This document shows, piece after piece, positions 7,746 to 17,017 of a DNA stretch of 64,000 nucleotides (within the stretch, counting starts at the first letter, position 1; each line of letters begins with the position of its first letter). The position numbers and the translations under genes are program-made. The stretch is from NCBI GenBank assembly GCA_910588375.1, contig CAJUQA010000019.1, forward strand, positions 1 through 64,000. The letters are read 5' to 3'. Origin of the DNA: an uncultured Odoribacter sp. (GTDB lineage: Bacteria; Bacteroidota; Bacteroidia; Bacteroidales; Marinifilaceae). The notes below the pieces were generated by a model. It was not told where the DNA came from, did not search any database, and saw only the letters and a program-made list of their open reading frames with translations.

Positions 7746-10265
7746 TTATTTTTTATTTATCAGTTCATACAGATGGAGCGGTGTGGAGGTGGTGATTTCC
7801 AGCCGGAGGGTGGTTATGTTTTCCGGACAGGTAAATACTCCGAATGCAGAATGAATGGTTCCCAGTTCGGTTTCTTGTTTCCGTTCTGTTTTGCCTGTAA
7901 TTTTTATTGTTGCTCCCGTTTTTAAATCAGACAATAGAATGAAGTCTGTTTGTTTGTGGGCAGACGGATTGCTGATTTCGATGGATTGTGATTGGTCAAT
8001 CCGGTAGGCTGAACTGAGTTTTCGGTCTTCCGTGAGCGCCATGTTGTTGGAGCCATCAAGAAGTTGTGGGGATTGTAAGCTGAATTTTTTCAGGTATATT
8101 TCCCGGGTTTGGCGGCTGTTGTTGATAAAGCGTATGTATTTGAAAGAATGGTTTTCCGGTATTTGTACCGTTATGTCTCTTTCTTTTTCTTCGGCTTGCA
8201 ACGGTTCCCAGATTTTACCGTCTGTGGATATTTCTATGGCACCCCATCGGAGGGCTGCCGGTATGTTCAGGTTGATTTCGAGTAGGGCGCGGGAGAGCGG
8301 GTAAGGGAGGGCAATCCCGAAATATTGTTTGGGAGCCATGCGGATTACTTCCAGCGCGGGTGAAATGGAAAGGGTTTCTTTGTCGTTTTGTATCGGCAGG
8401 TTCTGGATCTGCTGGATGGTGGTGAATACTTCTGCGTTGGTGGCAGATGGTTTGAGGTTTTTTCCTTTGAAAAGATGTTGCTCACTGATGGTACGGATGC
8501 TGTCCACAAACGGCTGCATGATTAAGGAACCGGTTTTGACTCCCGGTTGGTAGGGATTTTGGTTGTAGGTTTTATCAATTTGTCTGCGCTGTTGGGCGAG
8601 TTCCTGTAGTTCCAGGTATTTTTGCCAGTATGCTTCAGTTAGGCCGCCGGAGGTCAGAGTCGCTAAGTCCAGGGCTTTCTGTCCGGCTTTTCCCAGGATT
8701 TCGAATTGTGTGAGCCAGGGCTGGATTTCATGCACCAGTGTCGGGTTGTCATTGGAAGCAATGATTTGCGCCGGGGCTTCGGCTATTTTTTTATATTCGG
8801 ACCGGATGCGTTCCAGTGTGTTTTGTGCGATTTGTCCCTGTTTGAATGTGGAGAGGAATTGTTCCATTTCGGTTTTGATTTCTACAGATTCATCCCGTCT
8901 GTAGCGATGACCGTTTTTGCCTAAATCCGAGTTGTGGGAGGCAAAGGTGTGCAGGGCTGCCGTGGCTGTGGGCATGACATTGTGTAGTGCGGCTTTCCAA
9001 GCGCTTTCGGAATTGTATTTTGCCGGATTCCAGGAGTAGTCGGCTACACCGAAAATAGCGATTTTGGAGGCTTCGGCGCGTTCCATGGGGTTGGATACGA
9101 AACCGGACATGAGCGGACCTGCCTGTAAGTCCAGTCCGTATGCCGGTCCCATCAGGAGATGGTCACGTACGTAGTCGTTGACGGGAAAATTCCACCAGAC
9201 GTATGCCGGGCGTTTGATGCGTTTGTTGATCCATTCCAGGCCGGTGCAGGTGATGTCTGAGATGACGCGGTCGCCTGTCCACATAATCATGATGGAAGGA
9301 TGCAGTTTTTCTCCCAGGATGTCGAGATAGGTGCCTTCTTTGGGGTTTGACCAGCTTTTGTTGTATTCGGTCGGGCACATAATCAGAGGCGTTACGTCGC
9401 CTTTGGGGGCAATAAACCGTTCCTGAATGATATTCAGTAATTCCGCCTGCCGGTTGGGGTCGGTACCTTCGCCCGAAATGTCATCAAAGAAAACGGCAAA
9501 AGAGCGTACGCCCAGTTCGTACATTTTTTCAAATTTATCCAAGAGAGCCTGCCGGTCCTGTTCATTCCACCGGATGTCCTTTCCCGGATGGATGGCCCAT
9601 ACGAAGTCTACTTTGTTGGCTTTGGACAGTTTTACCAGTTCGCTGATTTGGCGGGCTTCCTGCTGGGGATATGGTTTCCGCCAGTCGGGGGAGCTGTGGT
9701 AGGGGTCGTCTTTCGGACCGTAAATGTAGGTGTTGAGTTTGTTTTCTCCGTAAAATTGGAGTTGCCGGATGCGGTCTTCATGGCTCCAGGGCTGTCCGTA
9801 AAAGCCTTCCACGACTCCACGGTAGGCAATTGCGGGGAAATCTTTTATTTCAATTTCCGGCAGGGTATTGCCGTTTAAAAGTTGTTTCAGGGTCTGGACG
9901 GCATAGAATGTGCCTTTTTCGTCGTGTCCGGCGATAATCATTTGTTCTGGTTGTATGGACAGATAGTATCCTCCGCTGATTTCGGGAATCTGACGGATGT
10001 ATTTTTTTACGGCTTTGTCACCTCGTTCCCCGATATGGATGGTGTAATTCTTTTTTTGTTTTCCTGTGTTGAAAAGCTGACAGAGCTGTTTTATAGCAGT
10101 TGAATCGGCTTCATTGCTTCCGTTGAGAAAGACGGGAGAATGGAGGGTAATCGTTTTCCCAGTCTGTTTTACCGATTGAGGTGTCGGATAAATTTTGTTT
10201 TTGGAAGCAAATAGGCAATGAGTTGTCGCCAGACAACACAGTAATAAGAGAATTCTGATATTCAT
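7746..10265 (-). CDS. Secreted GH84 beta-N-acetylglucosaminidase
   Basis: An 839-residue exported enzyme. A signal peptide covers about residues 1-20. A GH20b-like N-terminal domain (about 25-130, YPTPQSVKQTG) precedes the GH84 barrel, which opens with YRGVVEGFYGQPWSHEDR and carries the catalytic aspartate pair Asp261-Asp262 in FFDDISGEG. A helical region and C-terminal beta-sandwich-like domains follow, making it longer than the roughly 720-residue Bacteroides enzyme I recall. The family removes beta-linked GlcNAc from glycoproteins and can cleave O-GlcNAc; host mucin or glycoprotein foraging is likely. No SusC/SusD pair or other glycosidase is adjacent, so it is not in a polysaccharide utilisation locus here. 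Confidence 0.92.
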   Translation of the reverse strand: MNIRILLLLCCLATTHCLFASKNKIYPTPQSVKQTGKTITLHSPVFLNGSNEADSTAIKQLCQLFNTGKQKKNYTIHIGERGDKAVKKYIRQIPEISGGYYLSIQPEQMIIAGHDEKGTFYAVQTLKQLLNGNTLPEIEIKDFPAIAYRGVVEGFYGQPWSHEDRIRQLQFYGENKLNTYIYGPKDDPYHSSPDWRKPYPQQEARQISELVKLSKANKVDFVWAIHPGKDIRWNEQDRQALLDKFEKMYELGVRSFAVFFDDISGEGTDPNRQAELLNIIQERFIAPKGDVTPLIMCPTEYNKSWSNPKEGTYLDILGEKLHPSIMIMWTGDRVISDITCTGLEWINKRIKRPAYVWWNFPVNDYVRDHLLMGPAYGLDLQAGPLMSGFVSNPMERAEASKIAIFGVADYSWNPAKYNSESAWKAALHNVMPTATAALHTFASHNSDLGKNGHRYRRDESVEIKTEMEQFLSTFKQGQIAQNTLERIRSEYKKIAEAPAQIIASNDNPTLVHEIQPWLTQFEILGKAGQKALDLATLTSGGLTEAYWQKYLELQELAQQRRQIDKTYNQNPYQPGVKTGSLIMQPFVDSIRTISEQHLFKGKNLKPSATNAEVFTTIQQIQNLPIQNDKETLSISPALEVIRMAPKQYFGIALPYPLSRALLEINLNIPAALRWGAIEISTDGKIWEPLQAEEKERDITVQIPENHSFKYIRFINNSRQTREIYLKKFSLQSPQLLDGSNNMALTEDRKLSSAYRIDQSQSIEISNPSAHKQTDFILLSDLKTGATIKITGKTERKQETELGTIHSAFGVFTCPENITTLRLEITTSTPLHLYELINKK

Positions 10266-10296
10266 TTCGACTTTAATTAGGATTGGTTTCAGAAAT

Positions 10297-10343
10297 CAAA
10301 GATAGTAAAAAATCAATCCTTTAGGCTTTATTTGCTATCTTTG
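10297..10343. promoter_or_regulatory. Divergent -7 boxes between the GH84 and ABC-F genes
   Basis: TATCTTTG appears on the minus strand (10297-10304, facing the GH84 gene) and on the plus strand (10336-10343, facing the ABC-F gene). Together they form a 9-bp inverted repeat, CAAAGATAG and CTATCTTTG. Each matches the Bacteroidetes -7 element TAnnTTTG exactly. No convincing -33 TTTG is placed for either. Confidence 0.55.
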
Positions 10344-10367
10344 TGCGGGATTTTATTTTCCAGGATT

Positions 10368-12317
10368 ATGATTTCAGTAAATAATGTAAGTGTTGTTTTC
10401 GGTGGTTATACTTTGTTGGACAGGGTGTCTTTTCTGATTAATAAGAAAGACCGTATCGGTTTGACGGGAAGGAATGGGGCGGGGAAGTCTACGATGTTAA
10501 AAATATTGGCGGGAGTGAATGAGCCGACAGAAGGAACCGTTTCTAAATCGGCGGATGTCCGGATTGGCTATTTGCCTCAGACGATGGTTTATAAGGACGG
10601 TAATACGGTCCGGAAGGAGGCGGAAAAGGCGTTTGCCGATGTGTTCGCTTTGCGTGAGGAGGTGGAACGTTTGAATCTGGAGTTGGCAGAGCGTACGGAT
10701 TATGAGTCGGATGCCTATGCAAAGTTGTTGCACCGTATTACGGAAAAAAATGAACAGTTGCTGATACGGGGAGAAGGAAATGTCAACGGGGAGGTGGAAG
10801 TGGTGTTGAAAGGGTTGGGATTTACTGCAGGGGATATGGAGCGGAAGTGCGAGGAGTTTAGCGGGGGATGGCGTATGCGTATCGAATTGGCGAAAATCTT
10901 GCTGGCGAGACCGGATATTTTTCTGCTGGATGAGCCGACGAATCATTTGGATATAGAGTCTATTTCCTGGTTGGAGTCGTTTTTACAGACTTATCCGGGG
11001 GCGGTGGTTCTGGTGTCTCATGATCGCGCTTTTCTGGATAATGTGACTACTCGTACGGTGGAAATTTCGTTGGGAAAGATATATGACTATAAAGTGTCCT
11101 ATACGCGTTTTACGGAGTTGAGAAAGGAGAGGATTGCACAGCAGTTGAGAGCATATGAGAATCAGCAGAAACAAATTAAGGATACGGAGGATTTTATTGA
11201 ACGTTTCCGGTATAAGGCGACGAAGGCGGTGCAGGTGCAGTCCCGGATTAAACAGTTGGAAAAGATTGACCGCATAGAGGTGGAGCAGGAGGATAGCGCC
11301 CGTATTAATATTCGTTTTCAGCCGGCGGTGCGTTCCGGCGAGGTGGTGGTGAGCGGGAAGGAATTGAAGAAATGTTATGGGGATAAATTGATTTTGGAAG
11401 GGGTGAATGTCGACATTATGCGGGGGGAGAAAGTGGCGTTTGTCGGTAAAAACGGCGAAGGAAAGTCCACGCTTGTGAAAATGATAATGAATGAAATTCC
11501 TTATGAAGGAAATCTGAAAATCGGGCACAATGTAAATGTCGGGTATTTTGCCCAAAACCAGGCCGATTTGATGGATACCCGGTTAACGGTGCTGGAAACG
11601 ATAGACCGGGTGGCTGTCGGGGAAATCCGGAAGAAGATACGGGATATATTGGGAGCGTTTTTATTTTCCGGAGAGGATGTGGACAAAAAAGTGGAGGTCT
11701 TGTCGGGAGGTGAGAGGACCCGCCTGGCGATGGTCCGTTTGTTGCTTGAACCTTATAATCTGTTGATTCTGGATGAGCCGACGAATCATCTGGATTTGCG
11801 TACTAAAGATATATTGAAGGAAGCGCTGCGTAATTTTGAGGGGACGGTGATTGTGGTTTCGCACGACAGGGATTTTCTGACGGGATTAGCGGATAAGGTG
11901 TTTGAGTTTGCTAATCATGGCATCAAGGAATATTTGGGCGGAGTGAATGATTTTCTGGAAGCCAAGAAAGTGGCTTGTTTCAGTGAATATGAGAAGTGGA
12001 AGAAACAGAATCAGGGAACAGGATCGAAGGAAGCGGGGGAAGAAAAGGAGGGAAGTGAAAGCCGGATGTCGTTTGAGGAGCGCAAGCAATGGAACCGGGA
12101 GATAAAAAAAGCCGAACAGCAGATTGAGCGGTGGGAGAAGGAGATTGCGATGTGGGAAGAAAAGATTGCGGAGATGGAAAACCACATGGCAGAGGGACAG
12201 AGTGGGGAGCAGCTTTATAAAGAGTATGACGAGGCTCGGAAAATGCTGGACCGTTGTATGGAGGAGTGGGAACAGGCTCATGAGAAGCTGGAAAGTATCA
12301 AAGGGAGTGAAAGTTAA
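10368..12317 (+). CDS. ABC-F family ATP-binding protein
   Basis: A 649-residue soluble protein with two ABC ATPase domains and no membrane segments. The first has Walker A GRNGAGKST, the signature FSGGWRMR and LLDEPTNHLD; the second has GKNGEGKST, LSGGERTR and LILDEPTNHLD. A linker helix pair lies between them, and a charged coiled-coil C-terminal tail spans about residues 545-645. ABC-F proteins act on the ribosome E site in translation or antibiotic protection; the domain order resembles the Uup/YdiF side of the family. I chose the ATG at 10368 because the earlier in-frame start at 10332 falls in the promoter. rlmB follows after 24 bases. Confidence 0.9.
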   Translation: MISVNNVSVVFGGYTLLDRVSFLINKKDRIGLTGRNGAGKSTMLKILAGVNEPTEGTVSKSADVRIGYLPQTMVYKDGNTVRKEAEKAFADVFALREEVERLNLELAERTDYESDAYAKLLHRITEKNEQLLIRGEGNVNGEVEVVLKGLGFTAGDMERKCEEFSGGWRMRIELAKILLARPDIFLLDEPTNHLDIESISWLESFLQTYPGAVVLVSHDRAFLDNVTTRTVEISLGKIYDYKVSYTRFTELRKERIAQQLRAYENQQKQIKDTEDFIERFRYKATKAVQVQSRIKQLEKIDRIEVEQEDSARINIRFQPAVRSGEVVVSGKELKKCYGDKLILEGVNVDIMRGEKVAFVGKNGEGKSTLVKMIMNEIPYEGNLKIGHNVNVGYFAQNQADLMDTRLTVLETIDRVAVGEIRKKIRDILGAFLFSGEDVDKKVEVLSGGERTRLAMVRLLLEPYNLLILDEPTNHLDLRTKDILKEALRNFEGTVIVVSHDRDFLTGLADKVFEFANHGIKEYLGGVNDFLEAKKVACFSEYEKWKKQNQGTGSKEAGEEKEGSESRMSFEERKQWNREIKKAEQQIERWEKEIAMWEEKIAEMENHMAEGQSGEQLYKEYDEARKMLDRCMEEWEQAHEKLESIKGSES

Positions 12318-12341
12318 TATTAATTCATCAAGAAAGATAAT

Positions 12342-13088
12342 ATGGCCAAGTATAAACAGGAATGTATATTCGGTATCCGGGCTGTGATAGAAGCTATTCA
12401 GCAGGAAAAAGAGATTGATAAAGTGATGTTGAGACAGGGGATAAAAGGGGAGTTGTTTCAGACACTTTTTTCTTTGCTGAAAGAAAATAATATCCCTTTC
12501 CAATATGTGCCTGATGAGGTTTTCCGCCCTTTTGCAGACCGGAATCACCAGGGGGTGTTGGCGGAAGTTTCCCCAGTACCCTATCAGGATGTTCAGGAAG
12601 TGATTGAAAGGGTAAAATCCGAAGGAAAGGTGCCATTTGTGCTTATACTGGACCGGATTACGGATGTGCGGAATTTCGGTGCCATTGCCCGTACGGCGGA
12701 ATGTGCCGGAGTGGATGCTATTGTCATTCCCAATAAAAATTCGGCAAAGATTTCATCCGATGCGATTAAAACTTCGGCGGGGGCTTTGTATCATATTCCT
12801 GTATGCCGGGTACTGAATTTGAAAAAGTTGGTGAGAGAACTAAAATTCCAGCATGGTATGCAGGTATATGCTGCGACGGAAAAGGCCGAAAAATATTATA
12901 CGGAAGTGGATATGAAGGTGCCGCTGGCTGTTGTAATGGGGGCGGAAGATAAAGGAATTGATGAAGGGATACTGAATATTGTCACTGAACAAGTCAAGAT
13001 TCCTATGAGCGGAAAAATTGAGTCGCTGAATGTTTCTGCCGCTGCTGCCGTTATGATTTATGAGGTTGTCCGACAAAGAAGGGGGTAA
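12342..13088 (+). CDS. rlmB: 23S rRNA (guanosine-2'-O-)-methyltransferase RlmB (TrmH/SpoU family)
   Basis: A 248-residue SpoU-class methyltransferase with an N-terminal substrate-binding domain (IFGIRAVIEAIQQEKEIDKV). The three SPOUT motifs follow: LDRITDVRNFGAIARTAEC (about residues 103-121), VVMGAEDKGID (about 197-207) and IPMSGKIESLNVSAAAAV (about 216-233). RlmB modifies G2251 of 23S rRNA; a paralogous TrmH-like target cannot be excluded from sequence alone. It lies 24 bases after the ABC-F gene, so the pair looks co-transcribed, both with ribosomal roles. Confidence 0.9.
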   Translation: MAKYKQECIFGIRAVIEAIQQEKEIDKVMLRQGIKGELFQTLFSLLKENNIPFQYVPDEVFRPFADRNHQGVLAEVSPVPYQDVQEVIERVKSEGKVPFVLILDRITDVRNFGAIARTAECAGVDAIVIPNKNSAKISSDAIKTSAGALYHIPVCRVLNLKKLVRELKFQHGMQVYAATEKAEKYYTEVDMKVPLAVVMGAEDKGIDEGILNIVTEQVKIPMSGKIESLNVSAAAAVMIYEVVRQRRG

Positions 13089-13121
13089 TCGCTCCGCCGG
13101 AGAGAGAGAGACAATGAGGGT

Positions 13122-15767
13122 TTATCGGAAGAAGTTACCGGAATCATACCAGGATTCACGTTTGGTCAGTTTCAAGTCCCTTAGCAGGCTGGAGCGCACG
13201 TTGATTTGGAAATTATAGGATTGGTGCGTTCCGAAGGGAATACAGGAGAAGGTCATATCCCAACAGTGCAGGTCGCGTGAAATGTTGAAGCTGGTTGCGG
13301 TTACCTCGTGCCGGTCGAAGTCGTATCCTGTGCTGAATCCGAATTTCCATTTCGGTGTCAGTGAAAAATCGCCATTCAGACGTAACATTTGGGTGAGGTT
13401 TCCTTTTGCCAGAGGTTTTCGGGCTCCCGGAGTAGGGTTTCGGGAATAGCTTTTGTTATAACTTAGATTATAATCAACACTTAGTGACCAAGGTACTTCG
13501 AAGTCCATGTATCGGTCGTAGAATCCGCCTACTTGTTCGTTTTTCTCTTCTTTCTTTTTGCCGTTGTCGGAGGATAATTGGAATCCGGAGGTCAAGCTGA
13601 CATTAGTCAGGCGTCCCAGTCCTCCCGCATATTTGTTCACTTTTACCATGTCTGCCGTGAGCAGATAGGGGTCGATGGTAGCAGACAGGTCGATGTTGAG
13701 TTTGTCATGAAATACTTTCGTGCGTGCAGACAACCGTATGGTCGACCAATTCAGAGAGTCGGCGAACATGTCGTAGCTGGTGGAAAGCCGGAAACTTTCC
13801 AGCAGTTTGATTTTTTTGAATTCGTTTTCTCCCGTGGTGTCTTTATCGTCCCGGACTTTCATTTCCAAGTTGTTGTCGATACTTAAACTGATGCTTCCAG
13901 TTGATTTTTCGGGTGTTTCCCGAATGGAATACATTGCCTGTTCGAAGATGGAATATTCCTGGGCTTTCCCGTCGCCATCATAGTAAACTCTCCGGTATTT
14001 CCCTCTTTTCACACCCCAGTTGGGAGAGTAGGAAACGGAAATACTGGGACGGATGACATGGCGTATGGCATATATTTTACTGTTGGGTTTGAACATGAAC
14101 ATTCCGTATATGGTGGGGTTGTATCCTAAAGAGATGCTGGCGTTGTAATTGTGGGCGTAGTGTAGTCCGTTGATGGTGTCTAACCGTACTCTTCCTTTGG
14201 CTGCAAGTGTGGTGTCTTGTTCCCAGCTTTTGCGGATGGAGTTTAAAAACATTACTCCGTCATAATTGAATGAGGGGCTTAACGATACGTCTTTGATGAG
14301 ATTGATGGAGGTGGATAACGGTATGGAGTGTTTGAAACCGTTCCGCCATTTGTCCAAAGAGGTTTTGAAGAGTTCGTCTTCTTTGGTCTGTATGCTGTTC
14401 CTCAGTTCGGCAGTATAAGAGATGCCGATGTTGTCATACCATTTCAAGTTCCCGGATTTACCTTTTTTCCGTAAGGGATAAATTTGTGTCATCCGGAAGT
14501 TCACGTTCGGAAAAGATATTGAAATGGAAGAATCCCGGCTGTTTTGATTGTGGCTGAATGCGGCGGTGAGGCTGAATGGTTTCTCAGGCCATTTTTTACT
14601 CCACGAGATACTGGACTGTTTGCGCTGATTGGCAATTTCGTTGATAGAGGTGGAGTTATAGTAGTTGTTGTTGGAGGACGAGATGTCGACAGAGGCGGAA
14701 AAGGTGCTGTAAGGATTGGCTTTGGCATCCTGCGAGTGGCTCCAGCGGAGTGACCAGTCTTTGGATTGATTATAGTCGGGCAGCCCTTTTTCGCTGGTAT
14801 GGTTCCGGCTCATGGAAAAATTAAGGTTTCCGCTGAATTTGTAACGCTTGCGATAATTAGTGATGAGGTTGGCTCCCCAGGAACCGTTGGTGTAGATGTC
14901 TCCGGTAAGGGAGAGGTCTATGTAGTCGCTGATGGCCCAGTAATATCCTCCGTTTTTCAAATTGAATCCGCGCATGCGCTCTTCTCCGTAGGTGGGCATG
15001 ATGACGCCGGAGGTCCCTTTTTTGGTAATGGGGAAAAAGGCGAAGGGCAAAGCAATGGGAAGGGGAACGTCTTCAATCACCAAATTGGAGAAACCTGCAA
15101 TGACTTTTTTGTCTTTGATCATTTTGGCTTTGTTCATCCGGATGTAGAAGTGGGGATGATCGTGCTGGTCGCAGGTGGTGTACCATCCTTCTTTTACGCA
15201 GTATACAGAGTCGGAGAGTTTTTTGGTCAGCTTTCCTTGGACGTATCCTTCGCCTTCTTGGGTGATGATGTCTTTAACGAAACCTTTGCGGGTTTCAAAG
15301 TTGTACCGGAGTTCTTTGCTTTCAAATTCCTGGTTGCCGTCTTTAAATTTCGGGGTGCCGGTCAGTGTTCCGGAAGTGTCAGGCAGACCGGAAGCAAAGG
15401 CTTGTTTTTTATCCATGTCCAATTCTATAAATTGGGCGTTCAGTTCGGTTTTCAGGTATTTTACCGTTGCATTTCCGTACAGGAATACTTTTTTCAAGTC
15501 GATGGAAAAACGTACAGAATCGTCCGCACTGTAGGAAATTATGTCGTTGAATAGCGGTTTTTCTTGTTTTATAGAGTCTTGTTGGAGTGTATCCGTCGGG
15601 ATAGTGTCCTGTTGAATAATGAGAGTATCAGGAGGTAAGACCGCCAGCGGCTGCGAAAGCAGTGTGTCTGCTTTCTCTTGCCCGGAGAGAGTTGCCGGTA
15701 GTAGTGCCAGCGTTACGAAAACGGAGCACAAGGTAATAAAATGGTGTATATATTCTCTTATTTGCAA
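13122..15767 (-). CDS. lptD: LPS-assembly protein LptD, Bacteroidetes type
   Basis: An 881-residue outer-membrane protein. A signal peptide (about 1-29) precedes a Thr/Gln-rich linker, then an OstA-like beta-jellyroll (about 75-200, VFLYGNATVKYLKTELNAQFIELD) and a long region of amphipathic strands ending in a beta-barrel. It should insert lipopolysaccharide into the outer leaflet. The conserved PLPIALPFAFFPITKKGTSGVIMP segment lies near residue 235. The start is a TTG at 15767: an in-frame TAA lies just upstream and no ATG precedes the signal peptide. Bacteroidetes LptD proteins are divergent, so the name rests on architecture. Confidence 0.85.
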   Translation of the reverse strand: MQIREYIHHFITLCSVFVTLALLPATLSGQEKADTLLSQPLAVLPPDTLIIQQDTIPTDTLQQDSIKQEKPLFNDIISYSADDSVRFSIDLKKVFLYGNATVKYLKTELNAQFIELDMDKKQAFASGLPDTSGTLTGTPKFKDGNQEFESKELRYNFETRKGFVKDIITQEGEGYVQGKLTKKLSDSVYCVKEGWYTTCDQHDHPHFYIRMNKAKMIKDKKVIAGFSNLVIEDVPLPIALPFAFFPITKKGTSGVIMPTYGEERMRGFNLKNGGYYWAISDYIDLSLTGDIYTNGSWGANLITNYRKRYKFSGNLNFSMSRNHTSEKGLPDYNQSKDWSLRWSHSQDAKANPYSTFSASVDISSSNNNYYNSTSINEIANQRKQSSISWSKKWPEKPFSLTAAFSHNQNSRDSSISISFPNVNFRMTQIYPLRKKGKSGNLKWYDNIGISYTAELRNSIQTKEDELFKTSLDKWRNGFKHSIPLSTSINLIKDVSLSPSFNYDGVMFLNSIRKSWEQDTTLAAKGRVRLDTINGLHYAHNYNASISLGYNPTIYGMFMFKPNSKIYAIRHVIRPSISVSYSPNWGVKRGKYRRVYYDGDGKAQEYSIFEQAMYSIRETPEKSTGSISLSIDNNLEMKVRDDKDTTGENEFKKIKLLESFRLSTSYDMFADSLNWSTIRLSARTKVFHDKLNIDLSATIDPYLLTADMVKVNKYAGGLGRLTNVSLTSGFQLSSDNGKKKEEKNEQVGGFYDRYMDFEVPWSLSVDYNLSYNKSYSRNPTPGARKPLAKGNLTQMLRLNGDFSLTPKWKFGFSTGYDFDRHEVTATSFNISRDLHCWDMTFSCIPFGTHQSYNFQINVRSSLLRDLKLTKRESWYDSGNFFR

Positions 15768-15884
15768 TTTATTGTATTATTTTTGTATTGAATATAATTG
15801 CCGCCAACTCTCTGATTGGGATGGCAAATGTAAGAAATATTGATTGTTAATGCTCATTATTCTTTTTAAAAAGTTTAAAATATC

Positions 15885-17015
15885 ATGATATTTCGATACG
15901 GGATTGCGGGAGTTTTGTTGTTTTTGGGAATGTTCTCTTTTGAGGGGGCGATATATGCTCAGGAAAGTTATGGCAAGATAAAGTGTATCTGTATTGATCC
16001 GGGACACGGAGGAAAGGATCCCGGCTGTGTGGGGAAGATGAGTTATGAAAAAAATATTGTGCTCAAAGTAGCCTTGAAGGTCGGTAAATTGATACGAGAA
16101 AAACATCCGGATGTGAAAGTCGTTTATACCCGGGATAAGGATGTGTTCATTGAATTGGGGGAACGTGGAAAGATTGCCAATAAGCATAAGGCAGACTTGT
16201 TTATCTCATTGCATGTGAATTCTGTTTCTAATAATAAGCAAGTCAGTGGTATAGAAACGTATGTGTTGGGGTTGCATAAGACGGAAGCGAATCTGAAGGT
16301 GGCAATGAAGGAGAATGAGGTGATTAAATATGAGGATGATTATAGTGTGAAGTATTCCGGTTTTGACCCTTCTCGGGCGGAATCTTATATTATTTTTTCC
16401 ATGATGCAGAATCTTTATCTGGGAAATAGTCTTCGTATTGCCGGTTTGGTGCAGGATGAACTGATTAGTGCCACCCACAATGCGGACCGGAGTGTACGTC
16501 AGGCAGGATATTTGGTGTTGAAGGATGTGGCAATGCCTGCCATATTGATTGAAATGGGGTTTATAAGCAATCCGCAGGAGGAACGTTTTCTGAATACGGC
16601 TGACGGACAGAATAAAATTGCTCGTTCCATTGCAAAAGCTTTTACTGCTTATAAGGAAGAAGTGGAGCGTAATTCGGCCGTGTTGGTGGATCACTCGGGA
16701 GAGCAGGAAAAGGAATATATGGGAAAAGCCGAAACACCGAAAAGTATGAATGGGCTTTTTTATGCCGTTCAAATTGCATCGGCAAGTAGTAGAATAAAAG
16801 ATACTCGGGTCTTGGGGTATTCCGGATCGGTGAGTGAGTTGAAAACGGCAGACCGTTACCGATATTATACCGGAAAAGCGGATAATTATGAAGATGTGCT
16901 TCAGAATCTGGAGACTATCCGTAAGAAAGTGAAGGATTGTTTTGTGATAGCCGTATATAACGGAAAATTGATAAAAGTAGGAGAAGCTAAAACTCTGGAG
17001 AAGAAATTGAAATAG
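15885..17015 (+). CDS. N-acetylmuramoyl-L-alanine amidase (Amidase_3)
   Basis: A 376-residue exported zinc amidase that removes stem peptides from peptidoglycan. The signal peptide ends near AQESYG. The Amidase_3 domain (about residues 32-255) shows the zinc-ligand motifs IDPGHGGKDPG and SLHVNS and the catalytic IEMGFISNPQEE. The C-terminal third (about 290-376) has a repeated YAVQIASAS... and FVIAVYNGKLIKVGEA pattern reminiscent of SPOR-type peptidoglycan-binding modules. It is divergent from lptD and two bases upstream of the MlaD gene, an arrangement that couples wall and envelope functions. Confidence 0.92.
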   Translation: MIFRYGIAGVLLFLGMFSFEGAIYAQESYGKIKCICIDPGHGGKDPGCVGKMSYEKNIVLKVALKVGKLIREKHPDVKVVYTRDKDVFIELGERGKIANKHKADLFISLHVNSVSNNKQVSGIETYVLGLHKTEANLKVAMKENEVIKYEDDYSVKYSGFDPSRAESYIIFSMMQNLYLGNSLRIAGLVQDELISATHNADRSVRQAGYLVLKDVAMPAILIEMGFISNPQEERFLNTADGQNKIARSIAKAFTAYKEEVERNSAVLVDHSGEQEKEYMGKAETPKSMNGLFYAVQIASASSRIKDTRVLGYSGSVSELKTADRYRYYTGKADNYEDVLQNLETIRKKVKDCFVIAVYNGKLIKVGEAKTLEKKLK

Positions 17016-17017
17016 AA

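Noticed and set aside
7746..10265. GH84 gene as part of a polysaccharide utilisation locus
   Set aside because: No SusC/SusD pair, regulator or other glycosidase lies on either side.
11886..12548. Long antisense frames such as this one opposite the ABC-F/rlmB genes
   Set aside because: They mirror the codon pattern of the real genes on the other strand, have no homology-like features and overlap two confident genes.
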